This document shows positions 53,385 to 62,959 of a stretch of 64,000 bases of DNA, in pieces. The stretch's first letter is position 1. Every line of letters begins with the position of its first letter. This DNA comes from Deltaproteobacteria bacterium (GTDB lineage Bacteria > Myxococcota > Kuafuiibacteriia > Kuafuiibacteriales > Kuafuiibacteriaceae). A program made the translations under genes and the position numbers. The stretch is from assembly GCA_020632995.1 (NCBI GenBank), contig JACKEN010000009.1, forward strand, positions 1-64,000. The letters run 5' to 3'. The notes beneath the pieces are model-generated. The model searched no databases, had not been told where the DNA came from, and worked only from the letters and a program-made list of their open reading frames with translations.

Positions 53385-54521
53385 CTACCCCGCCAGCCTG
53401 TCCACCAACGCCGCCCACCGCGGCTGCTTCGCCATCCCCCGGAACGCCGCCTCCGCCTCCAACCGATCGAGATGATCGAAGCCCAGCGCCACCGCCCGCT
53501 CCAACAACCCCAACGCCGAGCTGGGCTTCATCGCCCGCGCCTCGAACACCGCGAGCTGGAACGCGAGGTCGGCCCAGCGCTCGTTGTCCACCGCCTTGCA
53601 CTCGGGGCGCTCGGCATCCAGCGCATCCAGGGCCTGCTCGGCGAGCTTCGCGCCGAGGGGGCGGCCCTGGCGGAGCAGCCACTCCGCCGCCGCGACCGCG
53701 CGCGGGTGGGCGGCGGGGAGGCGGGTGGCGTGGTCCTCGACCGCGGCGGCGTCCCCCAGCTCGAGGGCGGCGGCCACCCCGAGGGCGGAGAGGGCCTCCT
53801 TGTCCTCCTTCGGCAGGTAGTCCGGCAGGCCGCGCACGCGGCTCAAGACCTCGCGGTGCTCACCGCGCTCCCAGGCCCCGTAGGCGTCCATGTGGCGGAC
53901 GTAGCCCGCCTCGCCTCGGCCGAGGATCAGCGTCATGCCCAGCAGCCACACCGCGGGCTCCAACAGGCGCACGTCGACCGCGACGATCAAGAGCAGGCAC
54001 GTCAGGCCGAGCACCCAGCCGAGGCGCCAGGCCAGCGTGGCCGAGCCCAGCACCCGCGTGAGGGCGCCGCGGAGCACGAGGCCGCCGTCCATCGGGGGGA
54101 AGGGGAGGAGCTGGAACACCGCCCACACCACCCCGAGGTAGCGGAGGAGCGCCCCGAAGTAGGCAAGCCAGCCTTCATGCCCGCGCGCAAGGAGCGCGGT
54201 GCCGAGGGCCCAGGGGAGCAGGCCGAAGAGCGGCCCGGCCAACAACACCAGCGCCTGGGCGCGGCGGCCGGGGACGTCGCGGAGGGCGCCGCCGCCGCCG
54301 GTGAGCTGCAGGATCATCGCGAAGCGCCCGGTGACGAGGCGCGCGGCGAGCGCGTGCCCGAGCTCGTGGAACGCCACCGCGCAGGCGAAGGCGAGGGTCA
54401 TGGCGAGGCCCGCGGCGGGGTCCTGGCGGCCGAGGCCCGAGACCACCCCCACCCCCGCCGCCACGAGGACGAAGTCCCAGCGCACCCGCAGTGGGCCGAG
54501 GTTCAAATCAGGGATGTGCAT
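53385..54521 (-). CDS. M50-family site-2-type membrane metalloprotease with C-terminal helical domain
   Basis: A 378-residue protein. The zinc motif HELGH is at about residue 51 in a membrane helix, and the third-ligand motif appears as PFPPMDGG, near residue 140. Four to five further helices make up the peptidase core; residues from about 220 form a soluble alpha-helical (TPR-like) tail. It is related to site-2 proteases, which cleave substrates within the membrane. The start at MHIPDLN was chosen because upstream codons are poor; longer in-frame starts exist. Its substrate is unknown. Confidence 0.88.
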   Translation of the reverse strand: MHIPDLNLGPLRVRWDFVLVAAGVGVVSGLGRQDPAAGLAMTLAFACAVAFHELGHALAARLVTGRFAMILQLTGGGGALRDVPGRRAQALVLLAGPLFGLLPWALGTALLARGHEGWLAYFGALLRYLGVVWAVFQLLPFPPMDGGLVLRGALTRVLGSATLAWRLGWVLGLTCLLLIVAVDVRLLEPAVWLLGMTLILGRGEAGYVRHMDAYGAWERGEHREVLSRVRGLPDYLPKEDKEALSALGVAAALELGDAAAVEDHATRLPAAHPRAVAAAEWLLRQGRPLGAKLAEQALDALDAERPECKAVDNERWADLAFQLAVFEARAMKPSSALGLLERAVALGFDHLDRLEAEAAFRGMAKQPRWAALVDRLAG

Positions 54522-54600
54522 GGAGGCGGCGTCCAAGGGGAGTGTAGCGTCATGGGCCGCCATGAGGGGGGGACAACGCACCCTGCGGCCGGGTTCCCGG

Positions 54601-55515
54601 CTACCGCGGCTCCCTCGGCACCGGCACCCGCTTGCCGTCCCGGGCCGCCACCACGTTGGGGAAGATCGGGCGGGCCTCGTCCACGAAGGGGTCGGTGGAG
54701 AGGTAGCGCTGGGAGAAGTGGGTGAGGACCAGGAGCTTGGCCCCCGCCTCCTTGGCGATGGTGGCGGCCTGCGAGGCGGTCATGTGCCCGTGATCGCCGG
54801 CCTCCTGGCGCTCGCTGTCGAGGTAGGTGGACTCGCAGATCAACACATCTACCCCGTCCGCGAGCTCGAGCGCGCCGCGGCACGGGCGGGTGTCCATCAC
54901 GAAGGCCACCTTCTGGCCCGGCTTCGGTACGCTCACGTCCTCGAGCCGCACCGTCCGATCCTCGAGCTCGATGAAGCCCTGCTTCTGGAGCACCTTCACG
55001 TTCGGGCCCATCACCCCCGCCTCCCGGAGCTTCTCGGGGAGCATGGTGACCCGGTCCTTCTCCTCGAGCCGGTAGCCGAAGCAGTCGACCCCGTGGTCGA
55101 GCTTCTCGGCGATGAGCCGGAGCTTGTCGTCCTCGTGGACCACCCCACTCCGCTGGATGGGGTGGGGCCGCTGCTTCACCGTGTTGTGGTAGATGCTCGC
55201 CTTCCGGAGGCGCTCGTAGAACACCTGCCCGCTCGCCGGGAAGTACACGTCGATCGGGTGCGGCACCCGGTCCAGCGACAGGCGCTGGCTGATGCCGGCG
55301 AAGCCCAGGCAGTGGTCGCCGTGGAAGTGGGTGATGCAGACCTTGGTGATCGCGGTGGCGGTCACGTCCGCGTAGATCATCTGGCGCTGGGTGCCCTCGC
55401 CCGGGTCGAAGAGGAAGCCCTCCTCGTCCCAGCGCAGCAGGTACCCGTTGTGGTTGCGGTAGCGGGTGGGCACCTGGCTTGAGGTGCCCAGGACCACGAG
55501 CTCTCGGACCGACAT
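54601..55515 (-). CDS. rnz: Ribonuclease Z (tRNA 3' processing)
   Basis: A 304-residue metallo-beta-lactamase-fold enzyme with the signature HFHGDH, the early LGTSSQVPTRYRN, and later D and H ligands (VMDTRPC, ESTYLD and LTHFSQRY). These match RNase Z, which removes 3' trailers from pre-tRNAs that lack encoded CCA. Cytoplasmic. The ATG at 55515 starts the conserved VRELVVLGTSSQ core; an upstream start would add 13 residues. It is 56 bp from the FHA gene and on the same strand. Confidence 0.92.
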   Translation of the reverse strand: MSVRELVVLGTSSQVPTRYRNHNGYLLRWDEEGFLFDPGEGTQRQMIYADVTATAITKVCITHFHGDHCLGFAGISQRLSLDRVPHPIDVYFPASGQVFYERLRKASIYHNTVKQRPHPIQRSGVVHEDDKLRLIAEKLDHGVDCFGYRLEEKDRVTMLPEKLREAGVMGPNVKVLQKQGFIELEDRTVRLEDVSVPKPGQKVAFVMDTRPCRGALELADGVDVLICESTYLDSERQEAGDHGHMTASQAATIAKEAGAKLLVLTHFSQRYLSTDPFVDEARPIFPNVVAARDGKRVPVPREPR

Positions 55516-55570
55516 GACCGGCGCTGGTGTTCCACGGGGGCCCCGGACAGGCAACGCCCTTTTCGCGCGA

Positions 55571-57898
55571 TCAGCCCGAGGTCTTGAAGATGAAGGGGTA
55601 CTTCACGATGACGATGCCGCCGCCCTTGGGCTTGGGGAACTTCCAGGTGCGGATCTTCGCGGTGATGCAGCGCTCCACCTCGGAGTTCTTCAGGGTGGTC
55701 TCGGTCACCGAGGCGCTCTGCACCATGCCGTTGGCGGCGATGGTGAACTGGGTGCCAACCTTGCCGAACAGGCCCGGCGCGCGCACCAGCTCCTTCTCGT
55801 AGCAGTACCGGATCTGGGCCAGGTGCTGCTTGATCACCCGCCGGATGATCTCCTTGTCGAGGGACCCCATGATGATCGGGCTCCCGGGGGAGATGTTGAT
55901 GTCGCGGTCGGCCTTCGCGCCGATGCCCGCCGCGCCCTCACCGTAGCCGGTGCCGTCGCCGCCACCGCCGCGCCCGTGGGTGCCGAGGGCCCCGAGGCCG
56001 ACCGAGTTCATCGACAGGCCGCCGCCGCCGGGGCCGGAGCCGCGGGTGCCGAGGCCGCCGAGGCCGGTCGCGTCGCCCACCTGGGCGCCGGTGACGCCGC
56101 CGAGGGCGCCCTTCAGCTCGCCGCCGAGGCCGCCCGAGCCGAACAGGTAGCTCCGCCGGGTGTCGCCCTTCGGCCCGAACAGCTTGTCGAGCGCGCCGCG
56201 CGCGAGCTCGGCCTTGTCGGGCTGGCCCTTCACCGCCATGCGGCCCTGGTCCTTGCTCTTGTGATCCTTGCGACCCGCCTTGCCCTCGTTGCCCTTGGCC
56301 TTGGCGCCGGCCGCGCCCGCGCGCAGCTTGGCGAGGAGGCTGTTGCTCTCGGCCTTCTTCTTCTCTTCCGGCGTCAACCTGAACTGCGCGAACCGGTTCG
56401 GGTTCTTGAAGATGTCCTCGGTCAGCTCGGTCTGGGTGCGTGGGGTGGCGATGAAGCTCACCACCGCCACCATGTGGAAGAAGAACGCGAGCACCAGGAT
56501 GTTCATCCAGGTGTAGTTCACCGTGCTGAAGAACGGCGGCGGCACCAGGCGCGTGCGCCGGATGTACCGGAGCTGGAGCACGATGTGCTCCCACGCGATG
56601 TACAGCGTCTCTTCGGCCCGGAGCTGGTACTTGATGCCGCCGGGGTGGTCACCCGCCTCGGCCCCCGCCCCGCCCTCCCGCAGGTGCTGCAGGGGGATGA
56701 CGGTGCCGTCGGCCCGCTCGATCTGGCCCTCCCAGCCCGCGGGGATGTTCACCACGTAGGCGCAGGAGTCCCGGCCCTGGTTCTCGGCCAGCGGGTAGGT
56801 CGGGATGGGCAGGCCCTTCGAGGGGATCTCGACGTCGCAGTGGACGAACTTCTGGAAGGGACCGAAGCCAGTCACCTTGCGCTCGTCACCCATCGTGATG
56901 ACCGGCTTGTCGAAGGCCGCCACCGACTCCAGCACCGTGCTGCCCCACAGGGTCTTGATCTCGAGCTCGCGCTCGGTGTCCGGCACCCCCTCGCTCGCGA
57001 GGTTGTTGGGCACCGACCCCCACGCGTCCTGATGGAAGGCCTGCGCGTAGCCCGGCTGCACCTGGCCCACCGGGATGCCCCCCGGCATCCCGTAGCCGGG
57101 CGGCGGCATCGTCTCGTACACCGGCTGCGGGTACGGGAGCTGGCTGTCCATCATCGGCGCGGCGCCCATCGGCACCTGCCCCTGCGGCATCATCGGCTGG
57201 CCGTAGGGCGAGGACACCGGCTGGCCGTACGGCGAGGACACCGGCTGGCCGTAAGGCGAAGACACCGGCTGGCCATACGGCGAAGACACCGGCTGGCCGT
57301 AGGGCGAAGACACCGGCTGGCCATACGGCGAGGACATCGGCTGGCCGTACGGCGAGGACATCGGCATGCCGGCCTGCGGCAAGCCAGCTTGCGGATAGCC
57401 CACCTGGGGCATCACCACGTCGCCGGTGGTCACCGGCAGGTCCTGGGACGGGATCCCGAGGTCCTCGGGGCGCACCGCGCGCATCACGCCGGTGGCCTGG
57501 GCGGTGGCCAGCTCGGCCGGCGCGGCGTTCCACAGGGCCTCGCTCGGCACCTGCGGGGCCGGCGGCAGCCCGCTCGCCACCCCGGCCGCGGCGCCCGCGC
57601 CGAGGTGGACCACGATGCGCGAGTCGCCCACCACGATCTCGTCGCCGCTGTTGAGGCGCTGCTTCGAGACCTTCTCGCCGTTGACGAAGGTGCCCTCGGC
57701 CGACCCCATGTCGATCACGGAGTAGCCGGTGCCGTCAGTGGTGGCCTCGACCACCGCGTGGATGCGCGAGACCTTCGGGTCGTCCAGCTTCAGGTGCGCC
57801 GAGGCGAGGCGCCCGATCTTGACGATGTCCCGTTGGTAGCTCTCCGCGGCGACCTGTTGATCACCCTGGAATACAGTCAGCTTGAGCTCGATGGCCAT
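55571..57898 (-). CDS. gltG: FHA-domain and AgmX/PglI C-terminal motility/transport protein (GltG-like)
   Basis: A 775-residue protein. Residues 1-100 are a forkhead-associated domain (KIGRLASAHLKLDD, SRIHAVVE, GTFVNGEKV). Then comes a long Pro/Gln/Gly-rich linker with the SSPYGQP(V/M) repeat (residues ~179-234), a single membrane helix at about 466-490, and a periplasmic tail ending in a TonB-like AgmX/PglI C-terminal domain (CYEKEL...FPKPKGGGIVIVKYPFIFK). This FHA, linker, helix and TonB-like layout is that of GltG/PglI of the Myxococcus gliding machinery. The same type of protein acts in envelope transport in non-gliding relatives. Confidence 0.85.
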   Translation of the reverse strand: MAIELKLTVFQGDQQVAAESYQRDIVKIGRLASAHLKLDDPKVSRIHAVVEATTDGTGYSVIDMGSAEGTFVNGEKVSKQRLNSGDEIVVGDSRIVVHLGAGAAAGVASGLPPAPQVPSEALWNAAPAELATAQATGVMRAVRPEDLGIPSQDLPVTTGDVVMPQVGYPQAGLPQAGMPMSSPYGQPMSSPYGQPVSSPYGQPVSSPYGQPVSSPYGQPVSSPYGQPVSSPYGQPMMPQGQVPMGAAPMMDSQLPYPQPVYETMPPPGYGMPGGIPVGQVQPGYAQAFHQDAWGSVPNNLASEGVPDTERELEIKTLWGSTVLESVAAFDKPVITMGDERKVTGFGPFQKFVHCDVEIPSKGLPIPTYPLAENQGRDSCAYVVNIPAGWEGQIERADGTVIPLQHLREGGAGAEAGDHPGGIKYQLRAEETLYIAWEHIVLQLRYIRRTRLVPPPFFSTVNYTWMNILVLAFFFHMVAVVSFIATPRTQTELTEDIFKNPNRFAQFRLTPEEKKKAESNSLLAKLRAGAAGAKAKGNEGKAGRKDHKSKDQGRMAVKGQPDKAELARGALDKLFGPKGDTRRSYLFGSGGLGGELKGALGGVTGAQVGDATGLGGLGTRGSGPGGGGLSMNSVGLGALGTHGRGGGGDGTGYGEGAAGIGAKADRDINISPGSPIIMGSLDKEIIRRVIKQHLAQIRYCYEKELVRAPGLFGKVGTQFTIAANGMVQSASVTETTLKNSEVERCITAKIRTWKFPKPKGGGIVIVKYPFIFKTSG
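57195..57362. repeat. Seven copies of a 24-bp tandem repeat inside the FHA/AgmX gene
   Basis: Seven consecutive 24-bp units, each beginning GGCTGGCC on the + strand, encode the eight-residue unit SSPYGQP(V/M) on the minus strand. Units differ at a few synonymous and Val/Met positions. Being in frame, copy-number changes would only alter linker length in steps of eight residues, so this is a candidate phase- or length-variable spacer. Confidence 0.95.
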
Positions 57899-57907
57899 GC
57901 CGGTCCC

Positions 57908-58180
57908 TTAGATGTTCACGAAGGAGCCCAGGATCTTGTCCCGGAAGTCCTCGCGGATCTTGATGAGGTTGGAGTGGCGCACCCGCTTGCGGCTCTCGAT
58001 GAAGCCGTGATCGGGCCGGGTGAGGTCGCCGTCGATGGTGTCGTCCTCGAATGAGAGGACGGTCTTCTTCTTGTAGATCACCCCGGGGTCGTCGCTGTCC
58101 TGCGCGAACGCAGCGGGCGCGGCCAGGAGCAGACCGGCCACCACGAACAGGCCCAGGATCGTCTCTCGTCTACGGCTCAT
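57908..58180 (-). CDS. Small secreted protein in the glt cluster (GltF position)
   Basis: A 90-residue protein with a Sec signal (MSRRRETILGLFVVAGLLLAA, cleavage near AFAQ) and a mature part with charged residues (DDTIDGDL, HGFIESRKRVRHSNLIKIREDFRDKI). It occupies the place of GltF between GltE- and GltG-like genes, but the sequence alone is too short to prove homology. It lies 9 bp upstream of the FHA gene, so it should be co-transcribed. Confidence 0.7.
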   Translation of the reverse strand: MSRRRETILGLFVVAGLLLAAPAAFAQDSDDPGVIYKKKTVLSFEDDTIDGDLTRPDHGFIESRKRVRHSNLIKIREDFRDKILGSFVNI

Positions 58181-58310
58181 CAGCTTCTCTCGGCTCCAGC
58201 GAGGCGCCCCTGCCCTGCCACCGACAGCCGGCGGCCCGGGCGGGTTCCCCGCCTCCACAGAACATTCGCGAAAATGCGGCCTTCCGCCAGTCGGTAGACC
58301 ACGCGACGTG

Positions 58311-59708
58311 TCACTCGAAGTCATCCGGCTCAGGGATATCCACATCGGGCTTCTTTGGTTTCGACTTCGTGGTCTTTTTGGGCGTCGCCTTGCGGGGGCT
58401 GCTCTTGCTGTCGGGCTCGGGCTCGGAGTCCGGCACCGGGGGCGTCTCGTCCGGCCCACCGGGCTCGTCGGCCGCCCGCGCGGCCTCCTCCGCCGCGAGG
58501 CGCTCCTCCTCGGCCCGGCGCTTGTCCTCCTCCTCGCGCACCTTGGCGTCGATGGCCTCCTGTCGGGCCGCCTCCTCCATCATGCGCTTCTCCTCCTCGG
58601 CCAGGAGGCGGAGCTTCTCGATCTCCTCGAGCATCGCGAAGGCGGCGTCGCCCGCGCCGTCGGAGAGCTTGAGGTACTGCTTCAGCTCCCGCTCCGCGTC
58701 GTCGAGGCGGGACATGTGCCGCAGGTAGAGCACCCCGAGGTCGAAGTGGGCGGCCGGCACCCCGCCGCCGCCGCGCTCGATCGCCTTCTGGTAGGCGCCC
58801 TCGGCCTGCTCGAACTGGCCGCTGCCCTTGTAGGCCACCCCCAGGTTCACCAGGGCCGCCACGTTGGACGGATCCAGCTCCGCGACCTGGGTGAAGTTGT
58901 CGATCGCCTTCTTGAAGTCCTTGTAGCCCATGGACATCTCGGCGATCCGGAAGCGCGCCTCGGCCAGGTTCGGGTCCTTGGCCACCGCGCGCTCCAGCTC
59001 GAGCATCGCCACCGCCTGCTCGCGCTCGGCCAGGGCCACCTGGCCCAGCGCCATGTGCAGGCAGGCCGCGTCGGCCTCCAGCTTCATCCCCTGGGCCGCG
59101 ATGAGCCGGGCCCGGCTGTAGTCCTTCTCGCGCACCGCCACGTCGGCGAGCACGCAGTACGCGCCGAGGTGCTTGGGCTGGTAGGTCAGCGCCTCCTGGC
59201 AGAGGGTCTTGGCCTCGTCGAGGTCACCGGTGAGCACCTGGTGCGAGGCGAGGGCCACCCGCGCGTCGGCCGCCGCGGGATCCCGCCGGACCAGCTCCCG
59301 CAGGATCTGCACCGCCTCCGCCTTGTCGCCGGAGCGGACCGCGATGGAGGCCAGGTTCTCCTGGGCCTCGCGGATGTCCTCATTCTGAGTCAGTGCCCGC
59401 CGGTAGGCGTCCGCCGCCTCCTGGGACTTGCCCAGGCGGTCATAGGCCACCCCCAGGTTGTACCAGGCCAGGCCGTACTTCGGGTGCCGCTGGGTGAGCG
59501 ACGACATCCGCCGCGCGATGTCGTTCCAGTCCTCGCCCCCGCCGGCCTTGATCGCGTCGGCCTCGGTCTGGAAGTCGCGGGCCGCGTCGGTCACCGAGAC
59601 CACCTGCACCGACTCCTTCCCCGCCGGGGTGGGGTCGATCTTCGTCTGGGTCTGGCTCGCGCAGCCGGTGGCCGCCACGAGCAAGCTGACCTGCAGTGCC
59701 CGCCTCAT
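58311..59708 (-). CDS. gltE: TPR-repeat lipoprotein (GltE/AglT-like)
   Basis: A 465-residue lipoprotein (lipobox in LVAATGCAS). Residues ~55-350 form about eight TPR units (such as LAWYNLGVAYDRLGKSQEAADAYRRAL). The rest is a charged Ala/Glu/Arg coiled region (about 360-420) and a Pro/Ser/Lys-rich acidic tail. This matches the outer-membrane-associated lipoprotein GltE/AglT of the myxobacterial gliding and trafficking complex. Its ATG overlaps the upstream gltD-like stop (ATGA); a 130 bp gap separates it from the gltF-like gene. Confidence 0.8.
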   Translation of the reverse strand: MRRALQVSLLVAATGCASQTQTKIDPTPAGKESVQVVSVTDAARDFQTEADAIKAGGGEDWNDIARRMSSLTQRHPKYGLAWYNLGVAYDRLGKSQEAADAYRRALTQNEDIREAQENLASIAVRSGDKAEAVQILRELVRRDPAAADARVALASHQVLTGDLDEAKTLCQEALTYQPKHLGAYCVLADVAVREKDYSRARLIAAQGMKLEADAACLHMALGQVALAEREQAVAMLELERAVAKDPNLAEARFRIAEMSMGYKDFKKAIDNFTQVAELDPSNVAALVNLGVAYKGSGQFEQAEGAYQKAIERGGGGVPAAHFDLGVLYLRHMSRLDDAERELKQYLKLSDGAGDAAFAMLEEIEKLRLLAEEEKRMMEEAARQEAIDAKVREEEDKRRAEEERLAAEEAARAADEPGGPDETPPVPDSEPEPDSKSSPRKATPKKTTKSKPKKPDVDIPEPDDFE

Positions 59709-62700
59709 CGCGCGCCCTCCTTGGCGTCGTTGTTGGCCTGCGCCTCGCGCGCCACCTTGTAGCCGTCGTAGTCCAGGATCAGGCCGTTGGAGTGCAGCGA
59801 CTGCAGGCGGCCCGGTGACTGGAAGTCGAGGGTCATCTCGGTGATCGGCGGGTAGTCGTCGGGGGCCAGGGTCTCGAGCGCCTTCACGCACTTGGTCGAG
59901 TACGCGGTGAAGGTGTTGAGCTCGTTCGACTTCTGGACGCACGTCTTGTACGCCTTGTAGGCCGCCTCGCGGGCGGGCAGGGCCTTCTCCTCGATGCCCT
60001 GCTTCACCAGCCCGCAGACCTCCTCGTCCACCCCTCGGGGGCAAGGCACCTTGCTCAAGGTGTCCACGAACTCATCGAAGGACCGCGCGATCTGGTAGAG
60101 CGACGCGATGGTGGACTCCGCCTGCTGGAACTCGGTCACCACCTGCGTGTACTGCTTGATCATCCGCTCGCGGGCCGCCGCCTTCTCCTCCAGGGAGCGC
60201 TGGAACGGCGTCGGGTTCCGCACGTTGGGCGTCGTCACCCCCAGCCGCACGTACTTCTTCCAGTCCTCCTCGAGGTTCGCGAAGGCGACCTGCGAGGCGT
60301 ACCGCTTCGCGTTGTCGGGGATGGCGCGGCGCTTCTTCTTGAGGCCGATGTAGAGCCCGAGGATGTTCTTCTCGAGCTTCTCGGCGTCCCGGGTCTGGCG
60401 CAGGCGCCGCCGCAGCTCCGCCTCCTTCCACTGGGCGTCCCAGAAGCGCTCGTCCTGCGGGAACTCCTTGGCGAAGTCCTTGTAGCGGTCCGCCGCCTGG
60501 CGCACCCGGCCGGCCCGGTCGAGGTCGGTGGCGATCGACCAGTAGATGTCCGCCGCCTCCTTCTCCTTGCCCTTGGTCCGCCCGTACAGCTTCAGGTACT
60601 TCTCGCGCAGCGAGGTGGCGGTCTTCACCCGCCCGACGCCGGCGTAGAACACCGCCGCGTTGTAGAGCGCGTCCTGGGCCCGCGGGTCCCGCTCGTGCTT
60701 GTCGTGGAACTCCAGGAAGCCCTTCGCCGCCGCCTCGAAGTCGGTGCGCTCCTCGTGGCTCTTGGCCACGTAGTAGGCCACGTCCGCGTTCAGCGGGCTG
60801 TTCGGATACTGCTCGAGGAGCATGCGCCGCAGCTCGCTCGCCCGGTCCTTGTTGCCCGCCTTGTCCCACGCCACCGAGGCGTTGAAGAGCGCCTTGTCGG
60901 CGTTCTCGCTCTTCGGGAACTCGGCCTGGAAGTCCTGGTAGGCCTGGGCCACCAGCCTCAGGTCGCCGTTCTCCTTCTTGACCCGCTCCTCGAGGATGTT
61001 GACCAGCTTGAACTTGGCGTACTCGCCGTACTTCGACAGCTCGATCAGCAGGTCGGGCCGCCCCTCCACCAGCTCGTCGTTCTCGCGGTACTTCACCGAG
61101 GTGGCGTAGAGCTCCTCCCACGCCTCACGCTGGTTGTAGATGTCGCTGATCAGGTTGGCCGCGAACACCGCCTGGTCGCTCTTCGGGTGCTGCTCCACCA
61201 GCGCCGCGAAGCGCTTGAGCGCCTCGTCGTTGTGGCCCCAGTCGTAGTAGATCTTCGCCGCCTTCAGCTTCACCGCCACCAGCTTGTCGGCCTTGTCGGC
61301 CGGCACGTACTGGACGTAGCGGTCGCAGGCCTGCACCAGGCGCAGCTTCTGCTCGTGGATCGGCACCGGCTTCGAGATGTCCTTGGGCGTCTTCACCCCG
61401 AGGTCCTTGATGTGCTCCTCGATCGCGAGGATCGAGTCGTTGGCCGCCTCCACCAGGTACTTGCCGTCGGCCTTGGCCATCACCGTCTTCTCGTACGCCT
61501 TGGCCGCCTCGTCGAAGCGCTCCAGCCGGTAGTAGAGGTCACCGAGCTGGAAGGTCATCTCGTACGCGTACTTGGTGTCCCCGAACAGCGCGAGGTAGTC
61601 CTCGTACATCGTCTTGGCGTACTCGTAGACCTCGTCGTTCCGGGTCTTCTTGGCCTCGCGGTTCCAGATCTGGGCCAGCCGCCGCATCGTCGTCTCGGCC
61701 AGGATCTTGGCCTCCTCGAGGTTCTTCTTCGCCTCCTCGGTGTTCGCCTTGGCCTGCAGGTCCTTGTAGAGCTCGACCAGGCGCCGGGTCTCGACGATGA
61801 CCCGCTTCTTGTCGCCGCCGCGGGAGATGAGGTCCACGATCCGCCCCTGGCGCCAGGGGTTCTTGGTGTCGCTGGGGCTGATCTGGATCAGCTGCTTGTA
61901 GAGGCTGGCCGACTCCTGGAAGTAGCCCTCGTCGAACCAGAGCCCGGCCAGCTGCTCCAACAGCTCCGTGCACTTCTTGCTCTTGCACTCGTCCTCGCCC
62001 ACCAGATCGGCGAGCACGAACTTGGCCCGCTTGTCGTCACCGACGTGCGAGTAGGTGCGGACGAAGTCCTTCTGCGCCTCGCGCCCCAGCGCGATCTTGT
62101 TCTCGCCCGACAGCTCCTCGGCCAGCTGCGAGTAGAAGACGGTGGCCTTGAACTTGCGGAGGGCCTGATCCCAGTCCGACATGTTGTAGTAGCACCACGC
62201 CTGCTTGTAGAGCGCGAAGCCGTACACGCGGGAGCGCTTGTCCTCGGCCGCCTTCTCGTAGCTCTTGAGGGCGCGGTTCACGTCGCCCTCGTTGAAGTAG
62301 TACTCGCCGAACGCGATCCACGCCTCGGACACCAGCGGGCTGTCGCGGAAGCCCACGATCAGATCGCGGTACACGTTGATGGAGTCCTGGAAGCGCCCCT
62401 CGTTCCAGTAGCTCTGGCCGAGGGCGAAGAGCACCTCGGGGATGCGCTTGTACTTCGGGTACTTCTCGCGGATCTCCCGGTACAGATCCATCGCGTTGCC
62501 GAGCCAGACCTTGGACTCCTGCAGGTTCTTCTTCTGGTCCTCCAGGAACTGCGCCTTCGCCGCCTCGTTGTCGGTGCGGAGCGCCTTGTCCTCCTGCTCC
62601 TGCCCGCGGAAGAAGTAGAAGCGCGACTTCTCGTAGTAGAGCTCGCCCAGCCGGAACATCAGGTCGGGGATCTCGGCCTTGTCGGGGCCCATCTCGAGGA

Positions 62701-62959
62701 GCCGCTTGATGCCCTCGATCTGCTCCTCGCGCTTCTCCGCCACCTTGAACTCGATCTTGATGCGGAACTGCTCGTACTTCAGGGTGGGCGCCCCCGCGGT
62801 CATCTTCTGGACCTTGGCCGCCTTCTTGCCCTTCTTCTTCTGGGCCTCGGCGTCGGGCGCGGCCAACAGCAGCGGGAGCACCGCGAGGGCCGCCAGCCAC
62901 CGATGTGCTCGCGCGCCGGCCACGGGGTGGTTTCTCATCATCATCTGCACGTGCCTCAC
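59705..62959 (-). CDS. gltD: Large periplasmic TPR-repeat protein (GltD/AgmU-like)
   Basis: A 1084-residue protein with a signal peptide (ALAVLPLLLAAPDAEAQ) and more than fifteen TPR-like units across nearly the whole length (for example FALGQSYWNEGRFQDSINVYRDLIV and MTFQLGDLYYRLERFDEAAKAYEKTV). The size and position fit the periplasmic TPR protein AgmU/GltD. The GTG at 62959 overlaps the stop of the upstream gene; internal ATGs at 62944-62938 are equally possible starts. It probably forms an extended scaffold linking inner and outer membrane parts. Confidence 0.82.
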   Translation of the reverse strand: MRHVQMMMRNHPVAGARAHRWLAALAVLPLLLAAPDAEAQKKKGKKAAKVQKMTAGAPTLKYEQFRIKIEFKVAEKREEQIEGIKRLLEMGPDKAEIPDLMFRLGELYYEKSRFYFFRGQEQEDKALRTDNEAAKAQFLEDQKKNLQESKVWLGNAMDLYREIREKYPKYKRIPEVLFALGQSYWNEGRFQDSINVYRDLIVGFRDSPLVSEAWIAFGEYYFNEGDVNRALKSYEKAAEDKRSRVYGFALYKQAWCYYNMSDWDQALRKFKATVFYSQLAEELSGENKIALGREAQKDFVRTYSHVGDDKRAKFVLADLVGEDECKSKKCTELLEQLAGLWFDEGYFQESASLYKQLIQISPSDTKNPWRQGRIVDLISRGGDKKRVIVETRRLVELYKDLQAKANTEEAKKNLEEAKILAETTMRRLAQIWNREAKKTRNDEVYEYAKTMYEDYLALFGDTKYAYEMTFQLGDLYYRLERFDEAAKAYEKTVMAKADGKYLVEAANDSILAIEEHIKDLGVKTPKDISKPVPIHEQKLRLVQACDRYVQYVPADKADKLVAVKLKAAKIYYDWGHNDEALKRFAALVEQHPKSDQAVFAANLISDIYNQREAWEELYATSVKYRENDELVEGRPDLLIELSKYGEYAKFKLVNILEERVKKENGDLRLVAQAYQDFQAEFPKSENADKALFNASVAWDKAGNKDRASELRRMLLEQYPNSPLNADVAYYVAKSHEERTDFEAAAKGFLEFHDKHERDPRAQDALYNAAVFYAGVGRVKTATSLREKYLKLYGRTKGKEKEAADIYWSIATDLDRAGRVRQAADRYKDFAKEFPQDERFWDAQWKEAELRRRLRQTRDAEKLEKNILGLYIGLKKKRRAIPDNAKRYASQVAFANLEEDWKKYVRLGVTTPNVRNPTPFQRSLEEKAAARERMIKQYTQVVTEFQQAESTIASLYQIARSFDEFVDTLSKVPCPRGVDEEVCGLVKQGIEEKALPAREAAYKAYKTCVQKSNELNTFTAYSTKCVKALETLAPDDYPPITEMTLDFQSPGRLQSLHSNGLILDYDGYKVAREAQANNDAKEGAR

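Noticed and set aside
57195..57362. Possible CRISPR array
   Set aside because: The 24-bp units abut without unique spacers and encode a clean peptide repeat inside a gene; no cas genes are nearby.
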